Shown: positions 27,314-33,948 of the stretch, piece after piece | Position numbering within the stretch: the stretch's first letter is position 1 | Layout: the number at the start of each line of letters is the position of its first letter | Origin: Peptococcaceae bacterium | GTDB lineage: Bacteria > Bacillota > Desulfotomaculia > Desulfotomaculales > Desulfocucumaceae | Length of the DNA stretch: 33,948 bases | NCBI GenBank assembly: GCA_023512435.1 | Contig: JAILZP010000029.1 | Coordinates: 1 to 33,948, forward strand | Direction: 5' to 3' | Notes under the pieces: model-generated | Told to the model about the DNA's origin: nothing | Seen by the model: the letters and a program-made list of their open reading frames with translations, nothing else | The model's database searches: none | Position numbers and translations under genes: made by a program

Positions 27314-27348
27314 ATTCAGAACTCAGAACTCAGAATACAGAACTCAAG
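27314..27348. repeat. Heptamer tandem repeat before glmM
   Basis: Five units: ATTCAGA, ACTCAGA, ACTCAGA, ATACAGA, ACTCAAG. This is the same family (in shifted phase) as the array after argB at 3773-3800, 23 kb away. Confidence 0.85.
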
Positions 27349-27367
27349 ATTGGCGGAATGGCTTTAA

Positions 27368-27397
27368 TTGACACCCTGAATCGCCGGAAGTTATAAT
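27368..27397 (+). promoter_or_regulatory. Promoter of glmM
   Basis: Perfect TTGACA (27368-27373) and perfect TATAAT (27392-27397) with an 18-bp spacer, about 48 bp upstream of glmM. glmM is therefore probably also transcribed independently of cdaA-cdaR. Confidence 0.85.
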
Positions 27398-27444
27398 ATT
27401 CTTGGTTTGTCCGAAACAAGAACCGGCCTGGAGGGTGCTAAGCG

Positions 27445-28782
27445 ATGGGTGTTTTGTTCGGGACGGACGGAGTGCGAGGGGTGGCCAACAGGGATCTCAC
27501 CCCGGAACTGGCGATGAAAATAGGCCGCTGCGGAGCCCAGGTGCTGTCCCGGGGGCGGGAGAGGGGGAGCATTGTCATCGGCCGCGACACCAGGATTTCC
27601 GGGGACATGCTGGAGGCGGCCCTGGCGGCCGGCATCTGCTCCGCGGGAGTCGACGTGATCAGGGCGGGAATACTGCCCACGCCGGCGGTGGCCCACCTGG
27701 CAAGGGAACTGGGCGCCAGCGGAGGGGTGGTGATTTCCGCCTCCCACAACCCGGCGGAGGACAACGGGATAAAGTACTTCGGCCCAAGCGGCTACAAGCT
27801 TCCGGACGATGCCGAGGATGAAATGGAGGATTTGATTAATGATTCATCTTCCATCCCGGCCCCCACGGGGGCAGGAGTGGGCCGCTGCATCGACCTCCCG
27901 GACGCCGGCGACCGGTACGTGAAATTTCTGAAGGAGTCGGTGCCGGTGGACCTGGCGGGGCTGACCATCGTGCTGGACTGCGCCAACGGGGCGGCTTTCC
28001 AGGTGGCCCCAAGGGTGCTGGAAGAACTGGGTGCCCGGGTGATACCCATAAATAACCGCCCGGACGGCCTTAACATCAACAAGGGCTGCGGATCAACCCA
28101 CCTGGGTCCCCTGCGGGAAAAGGTGGTCAGTGCGGGGGCGGACCTGGGCCTGGCCCACGACGGGGACGCCGACCGGGTGCTGGCCGTGGACGCCGCCGGG
28201 AGGGTGGTGGACGGCGACCAGATCATGGTCATCTGCGCCCGCCACCTCAAGTCCAGGGGCGAGCTGGACCGGGACACGGTGGTGGCCACCGTGATGAGCA
28301 ACATGGGGCTGCACCTGGCCCTGCGGGAAAGCGGCATCAAAGTGCTGGAAACAAAAGTGGGGGACCGTTATGTGCTGGAGGAGTGCCTGCAGTCCGGGGC
28401 CACCTTCGGCGGGGAACAGAGCGGGCACATACTGTTTCTCAACCACACCACCACCGGCGACGGCCTGCTCACCGCCCTCAAGCTGTTGTCCGCCATGAGG
28501 GAACAGGGCAGGAGCCTGGCCGAACTGGCCGCCCAGATGGAGAGATTGCCCCAGATGCTGGAAAACGTCAGGGTAAAAAACAAGAACGAGGTCATGGCCC
28601 ATCCCCTGCTTTCCGACGCCGTCCGCAAGGCCGAAGAAAGGCTGGCCGGGCAGGGCAGGGTGCTGGTCAGGCCTTCCGGGACCGAGCCCCTGGTCCGGGT
28701 GATGGCCGAGGGAAGGGACCCGGAGGTATTGCGGGGCCTGGTGGATGAACTGGTGAGGGTGGTAAAAAAGCTTGCCTCGTAA
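27445..28782 (+). CDS. glmM: Phosphoglucosamine mutase
   Basis: Interconverts glucosamine-6-phosphate and glucosamine-1-phosphate for peptidoglycan precursor synthesis. Four-domain phosphohexomutase: catalytic phosphoserine in SASHNP (about Ser100), Mg-binding DGDADRV, sugar loop GEQSGH and phosphate-binding [12 protein letters not shown] at the C-terminus. Length 445 aa is typical. ATG 27445 with GGAGGGTG about 9 bp upstream. In related bacteria GlmM binds CdaA and lowers c-di-AMP production, linking wall supply to the neighbouring cyclase. The next gene, glmS, makes its substrate. Confidence 0.97.
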   Translation: MGVLFGTDGVRGVANRDLTPELAMKIGRCGAQVLSRGRERGSIVIGRDTRISGDMLEAALAAGICSAGVDVIRAGILPTPAVAHLARELGASGGVVISASHNPAEDNGIKYFGPSGYKLPDDAEDEMEDLINDSSSIPAPTGAGVGRCIDLPDAGDRYVKFLKESVPVDLAGLTIVLDCANGAAFQVAPRVLEELGARVIPINNRPDGLNINKGCGSTHLGPLREKVVSAGADLGLAHDGDADRVLAVDAAGRVVDGDQIMVICARHLKSRGELDRDTVVATVMSNMGLHLALRESGIKVLETKVGDRYVLEECLQSGATFGGEQSGHILFLNHTTTGDGLLTALKLLSAMREQGRSLAELAAQMERLPQMLENVRVKNKNEVMAHPLLSDAVRKAEERLAGQGRVLVRPSGTEPLVRVMAEGRDPEVLRGLVDELVRVVKKLAS

Positions 28783-28924
28783 AGAGGTATTCACCGCACT
28801 TTAGTTGAATAATAAATAATAAATTGTCAAAAACCACGGCATTTTTTCGCGGGAACGCCGGGATCAACCCCCCAGGCCCCCGTTCCGGGAGGTGGTTCGT
28901 GTTACATAGATCCGACAACTGAAT

Positions 28925-29095
28925 TCCAAGCGCCAGAACCCGGCTGCCTCTAACTTCCGGGTTGACGAGGGGGGAGTTAATCGAAATTATTCGGCGGGTG
29001 CTCCCCGGTGGGCCACCACCGTCAAGGACATCACAAAACCGGCGGGCAACCGCCGGGACAAAAGTGTCCCGGGTGGCGAAAGGCATATCCTTGCG
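28925..29095 (+). ncRNA. glmS ribozyme / glucosamine-6-phosphate riboswitch
   Basis: Self-cleaving leader of glmS. Conserved pieces appear in order: AGCGCCAGAAC (28929-28939), GTTGACGAGG, ATCGAAATTATTCGGCGG, TGCTCCCCGGT, then the P3.1/P4 region to about 29095. Cleavage is expected between A28929 and G28930, using GlcN6P as cofactor, after which the downstream mRNA is degraded in Bacillus. This explains most of the 400-bp glmM-glmS gap. The 5' part (28783-28924) shows no gene and no clear promoter. The 3' boundary is approximate. Confidence 0.93.
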
Positions 29096-29100
29096 CATTT

Positions 29101-29137
29101 TTGCCGCGGGTGAGTTATTGCCCGCGGCAATCCTTTT
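29101..29137 (+). terminator. Hairpin between ribozyme and glmS
   Basis: TTGCCGCGGG (29101-29110) and CCCGCGGCAA (29121-29130) form a perfect 10-bp stem with a 10-nt loop, followed by TCCTTTT. It lies downstream of the ribozyme core and 49 bp before the glmS ATG. It could be a weak terminator or an RNA-protecting hairpin. Confidence 0.55.
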
Positions 29138-29185
29138 ACCAGGACATTTTCCCGCCGGCAGGCGATGTACGGGAGGTTTTTGTCA

Positions 29186-31015
29186 ATGTGCGGAATAGTG
29201 GGTTACATCGGTCCCAGGCCCGTCGTCCCCATTTTGCTTGACGGGCTGAAAAAACTTGAATACAGGGGATACGACTCGTCGGGGATAGCCCTGACCGAGG
29301 GCAACGGGATAGAGGTTTTCAAGCGGCAGGGAAAGCTGGACGCGCTGCGGGAAGAACTGAACGGCCGTGAATTTTGCGCCGCCGCCGGAATCGGCCACAC
29401 CCGCTGGGCCACCCACGGCAGGCCCTCGGACATCAACGCCCATCCCCATACCGACTGCCAGGGCAGGTTCGCCGTGGTTCACAACGGGATCATCGAGAAT
29501 TACCTGCCCCTGAAGGAATGGCTCATTTCAATGGGCCACATCTTCCGGTCGGAGACCGACACAGAGGTCCTTCCCCACCTGATGGAGGAGTTTTACGAGG
29601 GCGATCTGGTCCGGACCGTCATGAGGGTAATCAGGAAGCTGGAGGGTTCCTACGCCATGGTGGTGCTTGCACTGGACGAGCCCGGCCGCCTGGTGGCCGT
29701 CCGCCAGGACAGCCCCCTGGTGGTGGGCCTGGGGGAGGGAGAGAACTTCCTGGCCTCGGACATACCGGCCCTGCTGTGCCATACCAGGAACACCTACATC
29801 CTGGAGGACGGGGAGATCGCCGACGTCACCCCGGAGGGGGTCGCGGTGCTGGACCGGGACGGCCGGAAGGTGGAAAAGAGCGTCTTTCACGTCAAGTGGG
29901 AGGCCGCCCAGGCCGAAAAGGGCGGCTACGACCACTTCATGCTGAAGGAGATTTACGAGCAGCCCAGGGCTTTGAAGGACACCTTAAGCGGCCGCATCGA
30001 CCCGGACTCCTCCAGGGTGGTGCTGAGCGAGATCAGGATGACCCCGGAACAGGTCCGGAACATTAAAAAAATATTTATCACCGCCTGCGGTACCGCCTAC
30101 CACGCAGGGCTGGTGGGCAAACACATCATTGAGAAACTGGTCCGCATACCGGTGGAGATCGACATCGCCTCGGAGTTCCGCTACCGGGACCCGCTGGTGG
30201 ACGGGGATTCGCTGGTCATCGTGGTCAGCCAGTCCGGGGAAACCGCGGACACCCTGGCGGCCCTGAGGGAGTCCAGGCGGAGGGGCGCCCGGGTTTTGGC
30301 GGTGACCAACGTGGTGGACAGCTCCATCGCCCGGGAGGCCGACGACATCCTTTACACCTGGGCCGGGCCGGAGATAGCCGTGGCCTCCACCAAGGCCTAC
30401 ACCACCCAGCTGATGTGCATGTGCCTGATCGGCCTGTACCTGGCCGACATCCGGGGCACCCTGCCCGAGGCCGAAAGGAAGGCAATCATAAGGGAGATGA
30501 GGAAGCTGGGCGACAAGGTCAGGGCGATCCTGGAAAACTGCAACGTCATAGACCGGTTCGTGCAGGACTACGCCGGCAGCGAGAACGCCTTCTTCATCGG
30601 CCGGGGCCTGGACCACACCGTGGCCATGGAAGGGGCGCTGAAGCTCAAGGAGATCTCCTACATCCACGCCGAGGCATACGCCGCCGGGGAGCTCAAGCAC
30701 GGAACCCTGGCCCTGATCGTCAAGGGGGTGCCGGTCATCGCCCTGGCCACCCAGCAGGACCTGTACGAGAAGATGGTCAGCAACATCAAGGAAGTCAAGG
30801 CCCGGGAGGCCACCGTCATGGCCCTGGCCATGAACGGGGCAAAGGATGTGGAAAAGGTGGCGGACCACGTCCTGCACCTGCCCAGCACCCACCCCCTGCT
30901 GGCCCCGGTGCTCACCGTGGTGCCCCTGCAGCTCCTGGCCTACCGGATGGCCGTGGCCCGCAACTGCGACGTGGACCAGCCCAGAAATCTGGCCAAGAGC
31001 GTGACGGTGGAGTAG
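29186..31015 (+). CDS. glmS: Glutamine--fructose-6-phosphate aminotransferase (isomerizing)
   Basis: Makes glucosamine-6-phosphate from fructose-6-phosphate and glutamine, the committed step to UDP-GlcNAc. The N-terminal class-II glutamine amidotransferase starts MCGIVGYIG, where Cys2 becomes the catalytic N-terminal residue after Met removal. This fixes the start at ATG 29186 (GGGAGG 9 bp upstream) rather than ATG 29165. HTRWATHG and HNGIIENY follow. Two SIS sugar-isomerase domains carry SQSGETADT and ASTKAYTTQ, and the C-terminus ends DQPRNLAKSVTVE, the conserved Fru6P-binding tail. Length 609 aa equals well-known homologues. Controlled by the upstream ribozyme. Confidence 0.98.
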   Translation: MCGIVGYIGPRPVVPILLDGLKKLEYRGYDSSGIALTEGNGIEVFKRQGKLDALREELNGREFCAAAGIGHTRWATHGRPSDINAHPHTDCQGRFAVVHNGIIENYLPLKEWLISMGHIFRSETDTEVLPHLMEEFYEGDLVRTVMRVIRKLEGSYAMVVLALDEPGRLVAVRQDSPLVVGLGEGENFLASDIPALLCHTRNTYILEDGEIADVTPEGVAVLDRDGRKVEKSVFHVKWEAAQAEKGGYDHFMLKEIYEQPRALKDTLSGRIDPDSSRVVLSEIRMTPEQVRNIKKIFITACGTAYHAGLVGKHIIEKLVRIPVEIDIASEFRYRDPLVDGDSLVIVVSQSGETADTLAALRESRRRGARVLAVTNVVDSSIAREADDILYTWAGPEIAVASTKAYTTQLMCMCLIGLYLADIRGTLPEAERKAIIREMRKLGDKVRAILENCNVIDRFVQDYAGSENAFFIGRGLDHTVAMEGALKLKEISYIHAEAYAAGELKHGTLALIVKGVPVIALATQQDLYEKMVSNIKEVKAREATVMALAMNGAKDVEKVADHVLHLPSTHPLLAPVLTVVPLQLLAYRMAVARNCDVDQPRNLAKSVTVE

Positions 31016-31058
31016 CAAATGTGTTTCTGGGATAACGGTCCAGGTCCATAGTGAATGG

Positions 31059-31095
31059 CAAGGGATAAGGGCATAGCCTCTTATCCCTTGTTGTG
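31059..31095. terminator. Terminator between convergent glmS and the MocR gene
   Basis: CAAGGGATAAG (31059-31069) and CTTATCCCTTG (31080-31090) form a perfect 11-bp stem with a 10-nt loop, followed by TTGTGTG. It lies between converging genes and may work in both directions. Confidence 0.7.
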
Positions 31096-31150
31096 TGCGC
31101 TTCAAAAGTGGAAAACGGGCGGTAGTCTCAAAAGCGTCAAATAACCGTGT

Positions 31151-32662
31151 TTAAATAATCGGCCGCACCGAATAAGGCGGTGAACCGTTTTCTTTATTCT
31201 TTTTTGTTATTTGTGCCAGGGTTTTGGCCAGGCGCTGCACACTGTCAAGCAAAACCGCTTCATCATGAGCCGCAAAACAGAGGCGGAACTCCTTGTCGAG
31301 GGTGGGCACCGTATGGAAAGCATCGCCGGGCACAAATGAAATCCGGTTATTTGCAGCTTCCTGCAGGAGTTGCCGGGAAGTGACCGCCTGTTTCGACTTG
31401 CACCAGAAATAAAACCCTCCCTCGGGCACGGCAAATTCAATATCATTTGCGCACCAACGCTGGAGGGCTTTAGCCATCCTGTCCCGGCGTTTTTTATATT
31501 CCCCGCGCACCTTGGCCAGGTGCGGGGCAAGATACCCTTCGTTTAAGAACATGGCCAAAAGCCATTGGGCCATGTTGTTTGAATGCAGGTCAATAAACTG
31601 TTTTTCCAGGGCGAGACGGTTGATTAAAACGGGCGGACCTGCAAGATAGCCTATGCGCAAACCCGGGAACAAAATTTTCGAGAAGGTCCCCAGGTAAACC
31701 ACTCCTTCGTAGGAATCCAAAGCTTTGAGAGCCCGGGGGGGCTGTTGGCCATAAAACAAATCGCTGTAAGGATCGTCTTCAACTATAACAAGCCGGTGAC
31801 GTTTTGCAAGTTCTATCAAATCCCGGCGGTCTTGTTCCGGCAAAACCCTGCCGGTGGGGTTTTGATAAGTGGGTATGATGTATAACAACTTTGGCCGGTG
31901 GCGAATCAGGAAGTCCTCCAGCAGCCCCAATGACAATTTTTCCGGGCAGGGCAGGCTTAAAACCCTTGCCCCCGCATCCTGAAAAACCTGAATGGCGCCG
32001 ATAAACGTTGGTGTCTCCATCACCACATAGTCTCCCGGCTCCAGCAGCACTTTACTGACTAAATACAACCCTTGCTGGGACCCGGAGAGGATAAGTATGT
32101 TCTCCGGCGAAGCCGGTATGCCCTTCTCGTTCAGCATTGCGGCGACGGCCCTTCTCAACGGGCTGTAGCCTTCTATGGGAATATGTCCGAAATCGGCAGG
32201 GGCGGTTCTTCCAATATTGCGGTTAAACAACCCGGTAAAGGTTTCCAGGGGATAAAGGGCCGGATCAGGCATGCCCGCGGCCAGGGATATAGTCCCCGGC
32301 GCGGGAGTGGAAACCATGTCCCTCAAGATTGACGCCAACCGGTTTTGAGGATAGGCGGTAAAAAGCTGGGGCCAGGGAACTCCGGGCGGGGACTCAACAT
32401 CGGGTGCCTGGGCCACATAAGTCCCGCTGCCCACTTTTGTCCATACCAATCCCTGCTGTTCCAACTTGCGATAGGCGTTGATGGCGGTGGTCCGGCTTAC
32501 CGCAAAGAGGCCGGCCAATTCCCGCTCGGGGGGAAGCTTGGTACCCGGAGGCAGGATTTGCTTTTGGATTTTGACGGCAATCAGTGAGGCAATTTGCAGG
32601 TAGATCGGCTTCTTGTCCAGGGTGTCCAACTCGGCACGGTTCAGGCAATTGGATATGTTCAT
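31151..32662 (-). CDS. MocR-family regulator (GntR DNA-binding plus aminotransferase domain)
   Basis: 503 aa fusion. Residues about 15-85 are a GntR winged helix (QIASLIAVKIQKQIL..G.KLPPERELA...SRTTAINAYRKLEQQGLV). After a linker, residues 120-480 form a PLP fold-type-I aminotransferase domain with the PLP lysine in GTFSKILFPGLRIGYL (about Lys329) and IPTYQNPTGR. Such proteins use PLP or an amino acid adduct as effector and often control a divergent gene. Here the divergent genes are azlC-azlD, suggesting control of branched-chain amino acid export; the effector is not known. ATG 32662 has AGGAG about 9 bp upstream. Its codon use is less GC-biased than the biosynthetic genes, so recent acquisition is possible. 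Members of this family include PdxR and GabR; I cannot assign either. Confidence 0.9.
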   Translation of the reverse strand: MNISNCLNRAELDTLDKKPIYLQIASLIAVKIQKQILPPGTKLPPERELAGLFAVSRTTAINAYRKLEQQGLVWTKVGSGTYVAQAPDVESPPGVPWPQLFTAYPQNRLASILRDMVSTPAPGTISLAAGMPDPALYPLETFTGLFNRNIGRTAPADFGHIPIEGYSPLRRAVAAMLNEKGIPASPENILILSGSQQGLYLVSKVLLEPGDYVVMETPTFIGAIQVFQDAGARVLSLPCPEKLSLGLLEDFLIRHRPKLLYIIPTYQNPTGRVLPEQDRRDLIELAKRHRLVIVEDDPYSDLFYGQQPPRALKALDSYEGVVYLGTFSKILFPGLRIGYLAGPPVLINRLALEKQFIDLHSNNMAQWLLAMFLNEGYLAPHLAKVRGEYKKRRDRMAKALQRWCANDIEFAVPEGGFYFWCKSKQAVTSRQLLQEAANNRISFVPGDAFHTVPTLDKEFRLCFAAHDEAVLLDSVQRLAKTLAQITKKNKENGSPPYSVRPII

Positions 32663-32717
32663 TTGATATTTCTCCTCATTTTGTATCCAATTTCAATTAT
32701 AGCTATCCAATTGGATA
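32647..32717. promoter_or_regulatory. TATCCAATT operator boxes for the MocR regulator
   Basis: The 9-mer TATCCAATT occurs at 32684-32692 and 32704-32712. Its reverse complement AATTGGATA is at 32709-32717 and 32647-32655. The middle pair forms a perfect 14-bp palindrome (32704-32717), and the leftmost copy lies inside the first codons of the regulator. The two direct copies are 20 bp apart, like the direct-repeat operators of other MocR proteins. Confidence 0.75.
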
Positions 32718-32724
32718 TTTACAA
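32696..32724 (-). promoter_or_regulatory. Promoter of the MocR gene
   Basis: On the minus strand: TTGTAA (32724-32719), 17-bp spacer, perfect TATAAT (32701-32696). The 14-bp palindrome lies exactly in the spacer, so autorepression is likely. Confidence 0.75.
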
Positions 32725-32746
32725 TGTTTTTTCTGCTGGTTAGAAT
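32718..32746 (+). promoter_or_regulatory. Promoter of azlC-azlD
   Basis: TTTACA (32718-32723), 17-bp spacer, TAGAAT (32741-32746). Its -35 starts one base after the operator palindrome and shares bases with the divergent promoter's -35, a layout that suits activation or coordinated switching. Confidence 0.75.
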
Positions 32747-32771
32747 TTAAGGAATATTACAGGCGGGTGGA

Positions 32772-33503
32772 ATGATTATGCAGCTGTCAAACCTCCTCTC
32801 GAGCAAGAACGAACTGGCGGAAGCGGCCTGGGCGGCTCTCCGCCAGTGCGCTCCGGTGGTGATCGGAGTGGTGCCCTTCGGCATCACCTGCGGGATAATG
32901 GGGCTTACCGCAAAATTATCAGGCGCGGAAACTGTTCTGATGTCCGTCACCGTTTTTGCCGGCGCGTCACAGTTCATCGGCATCAATATGCTGAGTGCGG
33001 GCTTTGCCGGAGGGGGGATTGTCATACTTACCACCTTGCTGGTAAACCTGCGCCACCTGATCATGGGAATATCCCTGGCGCCCTATATGATCAGGCTGCC
33101 GCTTCCCCTTCAGGCATTCCTGGCATTCTTTCTGACCGATGAAGCCTACGCCCTGACCATCAGCCGGATCCACAAGGCCGGATACAGCGCGATCTATCAG
33201 ATGACAGTGAGTACAACGCTTTATCTGGTCTGGGTTTTGGCAACCGCAGCCGGGGTGGTTTTGGGTGGCTACATTTCCGACCCCTTAACCTGGGGGCTTG
33301 ATTTTGCCATGCCGGCAACTTTTCTGGTATTGCTGATGCCGCTGCTGACAGACCGCGTCAGCCTGATTGTATTCGGTGTGGCTGCGGTGGTTTCGGTATT
33401 TGCCGCCCTGTACCTGCCCGGTAAATGGTACATTATTATCGCCTGCCTTGCGGCCAGTTTAATAGGGGGCTTACTGGAGGGGGACAGCGAACATGCGAAG
33501 TGA
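32772..33503 (+). CDS. azlC: Branched-chain amino acid exporter large subunit AzlC
   Basis: Inner-membrane permease of the AzlC/YgaZ family that, with AzlD, exports valine, leucine, isoleucine or their analogues. 243 aa, strongly hydrophobic, about six to seven membrane segments. The family hallmark near the N-terminus reads PVVIGVVPFGITCGIMG, then FAGASQFIGINML and NLRHLIMGISLAPY. ATG 32772 and ATG 32778 are both possible; GGGTGG fits 32778 better (7 bp), which would shorten the product by two residues. It overlaps azlD by 11 bp. Export beside an ilv-leu cluster makes physiological sense as relief of overproduction, though the two are separated by the wall/c-di-AMP genes. Confidence 0.92.
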   Translation: MIMQLSNLLSSKNELAEAAWAALRQCAPVVIGVVPFGITCGIMGLTAKLSGAETVLMSVTVFAGASQFIGINMLSAGFAGGGIVILTTLLVNLRHLIMGISLAPYMIRLPLPLQAFLAFFLTDEAYALTISRIHKAGYSAIYQMTVSTTLYLVWVLATAAGVVLGGYISDPLTWGLDFAMPATFLVLLMPLLTDRVSLIVFGVAAVVSVFAALYLPGKWYIIIACLAASLIGGLLEGDSEHAK

Positions 33504-33810
33504 AGTTTTATACATCATTATGGGGATGGCCCTGGTCACTTATTTTACCAGGTTCGGCGCCCTGGCTCTGTTCCGGTATACCGGGGTGCCGGCCTGGCTG
33601 AACAGGTGGTTGAAATATGTCCCGATAGCCGTATTGACGGCCTTAATCGCACCGTCCTTGCTTTTGCCCAAGGGACACCTGGATATCAGTTTAAACAATC
33701 ACTACCTGATAGCGGGCATAGTCGCCGCCTTTGCCGCCTGCAAGAGCCGTAACATCATTGCCACCCTGGGTCTCGGAATGGCAACAATGTTTGCCCTGAA
33801 GCTATTTTAG
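33493..33810 (+). CDS. azlD: Branched-chain amino acid exporter small subunit AzlD
   Basis: 105 aa hydrophobic partner of AzlC with three to four membrane segments, starting RSEVLYIIMGMALVTYFTRF; the TYFTRF motif is typical of the AzlD/YgaH family. The start ATG overlaps the azlC stop region, so the pair is translationally coupled. Length is usual. It is followed within 2 bp by a long palindrome that would act as its terminator. Confidence 0.9.
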   Translation: MRSEVLYIIMGMALVTYFTRFGALALFRYTGVPAWLNRWLKYVPIAVLTALIAPSLLLPKGHLDISLNNHYLIAGIVAAFAACKSRNIIATLGLGMATMFALKLF

Positions 33811-33811
33811 C

Positions 33812-33869
33812 ACAAACATGGGGACGGTTCATTTGTTTGGCCAAACAACGGAACCGTCCCCATGTTTGT
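33812..33869. repeat. 58-bp near-perfect palindrome
   Basis: Arms ACAAACATGGGGACGGTTC (33812-33830) and its exact complement (33851-33869) enclose a second palindrome TTGTTTGGCCAAACAA (33833-33848), with one 2-bp mismatch between. The whole makes a ~27-bp stem. It resembles mobile REP-type palindromes with GGGGACGGTTC cores that I recall from Firmicute genomes. It can also terminate azlD, though no T-tract follows. Confidence 0.8.
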
Positions 33870-33871
33870 CT

Positions 33872-33948
33872 CAGAAAGGACCGCGTCTTGCTGGCAGCCC
33901 AAGCTGCTTCCAGTAAAGCTGATTTCAGAGCTTTGTTACCTTTGGTGG
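33872..33948 (-). pseudogene. C-terminal fragment of an IS110-family transposase
   Basis: Minus-strand translation from the window edge gives TKGNKALKSALLEAAWAASK followed by TRSFL. This matches the conserved C-terminal IS116/IS110/IS902 (PF02371) segment (RxGNxxLRxALxEAAWAAxxT). Family members normally continue about 50-60 residues further. Here the similarity ends at the palindrome boundary, and the frame then runs through the palindrome into sequence antisense to azlD. The transposase thus looks truncated at its C-terminus. The rest, if present, lies beyond the window end. Confidence 0.65.

Noticed and set aside
31151..32662. Plain aminotransferase of branched-chain metabolism
   Set aside because: The N-terminal GntR winged helix and the operator boxes make a MocR-type regulator the better reading.

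Overview
The window looks like chromosomal DNA from a GC-rich, spore-former-type anaerobic Firmicute (Clostridia, Peptococcaceae-like: Pelotomaculum or Desulfotomaculum relatives). This placement is inferred from gene content, a T-box leader, a glmS ribozyme, the cdaA-cdaR-glmM module, purine-rich Shine-Dalgarno sites and many TTG/GTG starts. No rRNA or taxonomic marker is present. The first ~60 bases are homopolymer runs that look like a contig-end artefact.

Region 1 (about 0.2-13 kb) is an arginine block: argC-argJ-argB-argD-carB-argF-argG, then a c-di-GMP receptor-like PilZ gene on the opposite strand, then argH. A consensus promoter upstream of argC is covered by two tandem ARG boxes, so ArgR/AhrC repression is expected. 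ArgJ makes the pathway the acetyl-recycling type, with ArgB as the likely feedback-controlled step. carA is not in the window.

Region 2 (13-25.4 kb) is a branched-chain amino acid block. A sigma-A promoter and a complete T-box leader (probable AUC, isoleucine specifier) precede ilvD-ilvB-ilvN-ilvB2-leuA-leuC-leuD-leuB-cimA. Between the T-box terminator and ilvD lies a second terminator, preceded by a small reading frame starting MLSDLVMLSDLLIIRI. This suggests a second attenuation step. Two full-length acetolactate synthase large subunits flank one small subunit, and the second has Leu at the normally Trp substrate-specificity position. CimA supplies 2-ketobutyrate from pyruvate through the LeuCD/LeuB enzymes, so isoleucine can be made without threonine deaminase. 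ilvC and ilvE are absent from the window.

Region 3 (25.4-31 kb) is cell-envelope signalling and amino sugar supply: cdaA (c-di-AMP synthase), cdaR, glmM, and glmS behind a glmS ribozyme.

Region 4 (31-33.9 kb) holds a MocR-type (GntR-aminotransferase) regulator divergent from the branched-chain amino acid exporter pair azlC-azlD, with TATCCAATT boxes over the shared promoters. The window ends in a near-perfect 58-bp palindrome abutting the C-terminal piece of an IS110-family transposase.

The most unusual global feature is a set of at least ten arrays of degenerate 7-bp tandem repeats. They occupy many of the spacers between operon genes, use only a few sequence families in both orientations, and one supplies the stop codon of carB.
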